Below are positions 6,661-8,723 of a stretch of 8,723 nt of DNA, piece by piece. The DNA is taken from positions 1 through 8,723 of the forward strand of contig JAUNRD010000058.1 of assembly GCA_030535815.1 (NCBI GenBank), read 5' to 3'. The translations under genes were made by a program, and so were the position numbers. The DNA comes from Clostridia bacterium (lineage in GTDB: Bacteria > Bacillota > Clostridia > CAKSNL01 > HGM11501). The notes below the pieces were generated by a model that was not told where the DNA came from, made no database searches, and saw only the letters and a program-made list of their open reading frames with translations. The number at the start of each line of letters is the position of its first letter. Position 1 is the first letter of the stretch.

Positions 6661-7111
6661 GGTTAAGATAGCCGGCAAAAGTTACCCACAAAAGATAGGG
6701 AACCATAAGGTATGATGCCGTTTTTGAAAAGGGATAAAACTTTTTTATGCAGAGGATAATTAAAACCCACAAAATGATCAGCCAGATAAAGGATGCCAAA
6801 AAGGCACGGAGATTAAAAAAGATTATGCTCCAGAAAAAGTTGAATATGAGGGATGCGGCATAAACCGTCAGCGCACACCTTGCTTCATTGGGCAGAGCCG
6901 TCTTTCTTAAATAAACTATTGCCGAGGCAATTCCCATAAGGATGTATAAAATGCTCCAGACTATGGGAAATAAAAAGGCAGGCGGCGATAAGGGCGGCAT
7001 TACGGTATCTTTGGCAAGGTCCATGTTTCCCTTGGTTAAAAGGGCAGAAAGTCCGCCAACAGCTAAGGCAATGGCACATGATATTATATAGGGTTTATAC
7101 TTTTTCCACAT
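6635..7111 (-). CDS. tspO: TspO/MBR family membrane protein (tryptophan-rich sensory protein)
   Basis: This 158-residue protein belongs to the TspO/peripheral benzodiazepine receptor family: small five-helix membrane proteins that bind tetrapyrroles such as protoporphyrin IX, with a role in stress or porphyrin handling that is still debated. About five membrane helices are visible, near 9-26, 44-66, 78-99, 102-122 and 133-154. Family motifs are PPLSPPAFLFPIVW (39-52), NFFWSIIFF (91-99) and PYLLWVTFAGYLNL (138-151). The length is normal. The ATG has AAAAGGAG (7119-7126) 7 bases upstream. A weak -10 candidate, TAAAAT on this strand (7143-7148), lacks a good -35. The gene runs convergently into gatB and overlaps its last 26 bases, and is divergent from the aldolase gene. 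Confidence 0.9.
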   Translation of the reverse strand: MWKKYKPYIISCAIALAVGGLSALLTKGNMDLAKDTVMPPLSPPAFLFPIVWSILYILMGIASAIVYLRKTALPNEARCALTVYAASLIFNFFWSIIFFNLRAFLASFIWLIILWVLIILCIKKFYPFSKTASYLMVPYLLWVTFAGYLNLMIYILNR

Positions 7112-7192
7112 AAAAATACTCCTTTTACATAGTTTTAAGGTTATTTTATGCGAAAGCGGGAAAAGATATGAAAGAATAATATGGTTAAATAA

Positions 7193-7221
7193 TTGACATA
7201 ATTTAGAAATTGTGTTATAAT
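7193..7221 (+). promoter_or_regulatory. Consensus extended -10 promoter of the aldolase gene
   Basis: TTGACA (7193-7198) and TATAAT (7216-7221) are both perfect, with a 17-base spacer. A TG one base before the -10 (7213-7214) makes it an extended -10 as well. Transcription should start near 7228, giving a leader of about 25 bases with no room for a riboswitch. Such a promoter fits constitutive, high-level expression of a glycolytic gene. Confidence 0.93.
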
Positions 7222-7252
7222 TAATCGAAATTTTTTATTTGGAGGTTTTACC

Positions 7253-8281
7253 ATGCCTGTAGTAAATTATGAACAGTATTTGAATATGATGAAGGCGGCA
7301 TATGACAATCACTATGCATATCCCGCTGTAAACGTTTCCTCTATGGAAACTGCAAACGCAGTACTTAAGGGTCTTGCTGATGCAAAGTCTGACGGTATCG
7401 TGCAGGTTTCCGTTGGCGGAGCTGAGTTTGCATCCGGTCTTAACGTAAAGGATAAGGTACTTGGTGCAATAAGCCTTGCCGATCACGTTAGATTAATGGC
7501 TGAAAAGTACAACGTATATGTTGCACTTCACACAGACCACTGCACAAAGGGCAAGCTTGAATCCTTTATGCTTCCCTTAATTGCTGAAACCGAAAGAAGA
7601 AGAGCAGAAGGCCGTCCCAATCTTTTCAATAGCCATATGTTCGACGGAAGCGACATTACTCTTGATGAAAACATCGCTGTTGCAAAGGAGCTTTTCGCTC
7701 GCTGTGCAGCAAACGACATCGTTTTGGAAGTTGAAACCGGCGTTGTAGGCGGCGAAGAAGACGGACAGAACAACGAAGGCGTATCAAACGATAAGTTATA
7801 CACAACCCCCGAAGATATGTTAAAGGTTTATGATGCTCTTAAGGACATTAAGGGAACATACACCGTTGCAGCAACCTTCGGTAACGTTCACGGCGTATAT
7901 AAGCCCGGTAACGTAAAGCTTAATCCCTCCATCCTTAAAAACGGTCAGGATGCATTAAAGGCTAAATACGGCGCTGATAAGGGCTTCTTCTTGGTATTCC
8001 ACGGCGGATCCGGTTCTTCCAAGGAAGAAATAAAGGAAACACTCGGCTATGGCGTAATCAAGATGAACATCGACACAGATACACAGTACGCTTTCTCCAA
8101 GCCTGTAGTTGACCATATGTTCAAAAACTACGACGGTATGCTTAAGATTGAAGGCGAAGTTGGTAACAAGAAGATGTATGACCCCAGAGCTTACTTAAAG
8201 AAGGGCGAAGAGGGTATGGCTTCCCGTGTTGTTGAAGCTTGTAACGACCTTGAGAGTGCAGGAAAGACAATTTTTGGTTAA
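7253..8281 (+). CDS. fba: Class II fructose-1,6-bisphosphate aldolase (zinc-dependent)
   Basis: This cytoplasmic glycolytic and gluconeogenic enzyme reversibly cleaves fructose 1,6-bisphosphate into dihydroxyacetone phosphate and glyceraldehyde 3-phosphate. The 342-residue product carries the class II motifs. LHTDHC (92-97) gives catalytic D95 and zinc ligand H96. VETGVVGGEEDG (160-171) holds the conserved acidic residues. GNVHGVYKPG gives H213, and VFHGGSGS gives H250, the other two zinc ligands. The NIDTDTQYAF phosphate-site region is intact. From memory, the sequence closely resembles the 344-residue mycobacterial enzyme rather than the roughly 285-residue Bacillus FbaA. GGAGG (7241-7245) lies 7 bases before the ATG. 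Lysine codons are mostly AAG, unlike the more mixed gat genes, as expected for a highly expressed gene. It is transcribed alone. Confidence 0.96.
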   Translation: MPVVNYEQYLNMMKAAYDNHYAYPAVNVSSMETANAVLKGLADAKSDGIVQVSVGGAEFASGLNVKDKVLGAISLADHVRLMAEKYNVYVALHTDHCTKGKLESFMLPLIAETERRRAEGRPNLFNSHMFDGSDITLDENIAVAKELFARCAANDIVLEVETGVVGGEEDGQNNEGVSNDKLYTTPEDMLKVYDALKDIKGTYTVAATFGNVHGVYKPGNVKLNPSILKNGQDALKAKYGADKGFFLVFHGGSGSSKEEIKETLGYGVIKMNIDTDTQYAFSKPVVDHMFKNYDGMLKIEGEVGNKKMYDPRAYLKKGEEGMASRVVEACNDLESAGKTIFG

Positions 8282-8288
8282 TCGATTT

Positions 8289-8321
8289 AACACCCCGAAG
8301 CAAAAGCTTCGGGGTGTTTTT
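8289..8321 (+). terminator. Strong intrinsic terminator of the aldolase gene
   Basis: An AACACCCCGAAGC arm and its perfect complement (about 8289-8301 with 8306-8318) flank an AAAA loop. The stem is GC-rich in the middle, and a T-run follows directly (8317-8321). It begins about 8 bases after the aldolase stop codon. Confidence 0.95.
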
Positions 8322-8333
8322 ATGTGAAAATAC

Positions 8334-8362
8334 TTGTATTAAGGCATCACTTATGCTAAAAT
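8334..8362 (+). promoter_or_regulatory. Promoter of the small lipoprotein gene
   Basis: TTGTAT (8334-8339) and TAAAAT (8357-8362) are spaced by 17 bases, and a TG at 8354-8355 makes an extended -10 (TGCTAAAAT). It lies after the aldolase terminator and about 24 bases before the ATG at 8386, so the following gene is probably transcribed separately. Confidence 0.65.
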
Positions 8363-8385
8363 GAAGTTAACGGAAGGGGATATTT

Positions 8386-8706
8386 ATGAAACGAAAATTA
8401 TTATTGATGTTCATTTTTGTGATTTTGATAGTATCTGTTTTATTAGCTGCAGCGTCTTGTGATGAGTATCCGAAAGATGTCAGGGAGATTCCTTCTGGTT
8501 TTGTTCTTTTGCCCAAAGGAGGATATTGGAGTGATGGTTTATATTATGTAATATGGGAATCTCAAATTTCATTTTTAGACATTTATGAGAATTGTATATA
8601 TCAAACTGGATTGGATGATAGTAGTTTTATTGTTGAGTATAAGAATGAATATTATGTGAATGAGGAAAAAATCCTTGAATTACTTGATATTGTGACACAA
8701 GTATAA
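8386..8706 (+). CDS. Small predicted lipoprotein of unknown function
   Basis: I do not recognise this 106-residue protein. It opens with a KRK start, a long hydrophobic core (residues 5-23) and AASC, so C25 is a probable lipid-anchored cysteine; the lipobox is slightly loose because the -3 residue is Ala rather than Leu. The mature part of about 80 residues is acidic and rich in Tyr and Ile, with segments such as GGYWSDGLYYVIWESQISF (about 45-63) that look like beta strands of a small exported domain. AAGGGGA (8374-8380) lies 5 bases before the ATG, and a promoter lies upstream. G+C by hand count is about 31% over 8401-8700, clearly lower than sampled stretches of gatB (42%) and the aldolase (52%), which hints at a foreign origin or weak selection. 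No partner gene is visible. Confidence 0.7.
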   Translation: MKRKLLLMFIFVILIVSVLLAAASCDEYPKDVREIPSGFVLLPKGGYWSDGLYYVIWESQISFLDIYENCIYQTGLDDSSFIVEYKNEYYVNEEKILELLDIVTQV

Positions 8707-8723
8707 TTAGGGATGACAAAAGG

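Noticed and set aside
7112..7252. Riboswitch or leader RNA between tspO and the aldolase gene
   Set aside because: The aldolase leader after the predicted RNA start is only about 25 bases, and no structured element is apparent on either strand.
1..8723. CRISPR array, insertion sequence, tRNA, phage or defence system
   Set aside because: I found no regularly spaced repeats, transposase, terminal inverted repeats, tRNA-like cloverleaf or defence-type genes. All long genes except the edge fragment and the small lipoprotein are known housekeeping or transport families.

Overview
The window looks like ordinary chromosome of an anaerobic clostridial member of the Bacillota, possibly a gut species. 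The evidence is a complete gatC-gatA-gatB operon for indirect aminoacylation, strong GGAGG-type Shine-Dalgarno sites, TTG and GTG starts, sigma-A-like promoters, simple hairpin-plus-T terminators and a lipoprotein-anchored CUT1 sugar importer. The genus cannot be named from the sequence alone.

Layout. Bases 2-220 hold the 3' end of an unrecognised gene, closed by a strong terminator (241-283). A promoter then leads into a three-gene sugar ABC importer operon: lipoprotein binding protein (355-1635), MalF-type permease (1662-2579) and MalG-type permease (2576-3436). No ATPase gene is present, and the operon ends at a terminator near 3510-3536. The gatCAB promoter begins only a few bases after that terminator. 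gatC (3593-3847), gatA (3831-5249) and gatB (5239-6660) overlap each other and encode the heterotrimeric Asp/Glu-tRNA amidotransferase. On the opposite strand, a TspO/MBR membrane protein gene (7111 down to 6635) runs convergently into gatB and overlaps its last 26 bases. Divergent from tspO is a class II fructose-bisphosphate aldolase gene (7253-8281), with a consensus extended -10 promoter and a strong terminator. The window closes with a small, AT-rich predicted lipoprotein of unknown function (8386-8706), which has its own promoter.

How the parts relate. The importer would bind an unidentified sugar or oligosaccharide outside the cell and pass it inward, using an ATPase encoded elsewhere. 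Aldolase is central glycolysis, and gatCAB supplies Gln-tRNA(Gln) and/or Asn-tRNA(Asn). The neighbourhood shows no pathway link between these units; each has its own promoter and most have their own terminator.

I see no CRISPR array, insertion sequence, tRNA, rRNA, phage gene or convincing novel system. The items most worth a second look are the missing ATPase, the AT-rich small lipoprotein, the Mycobacterium-like aldolase behind a textbook promoter, and the convergent gatB/tspO overlap.
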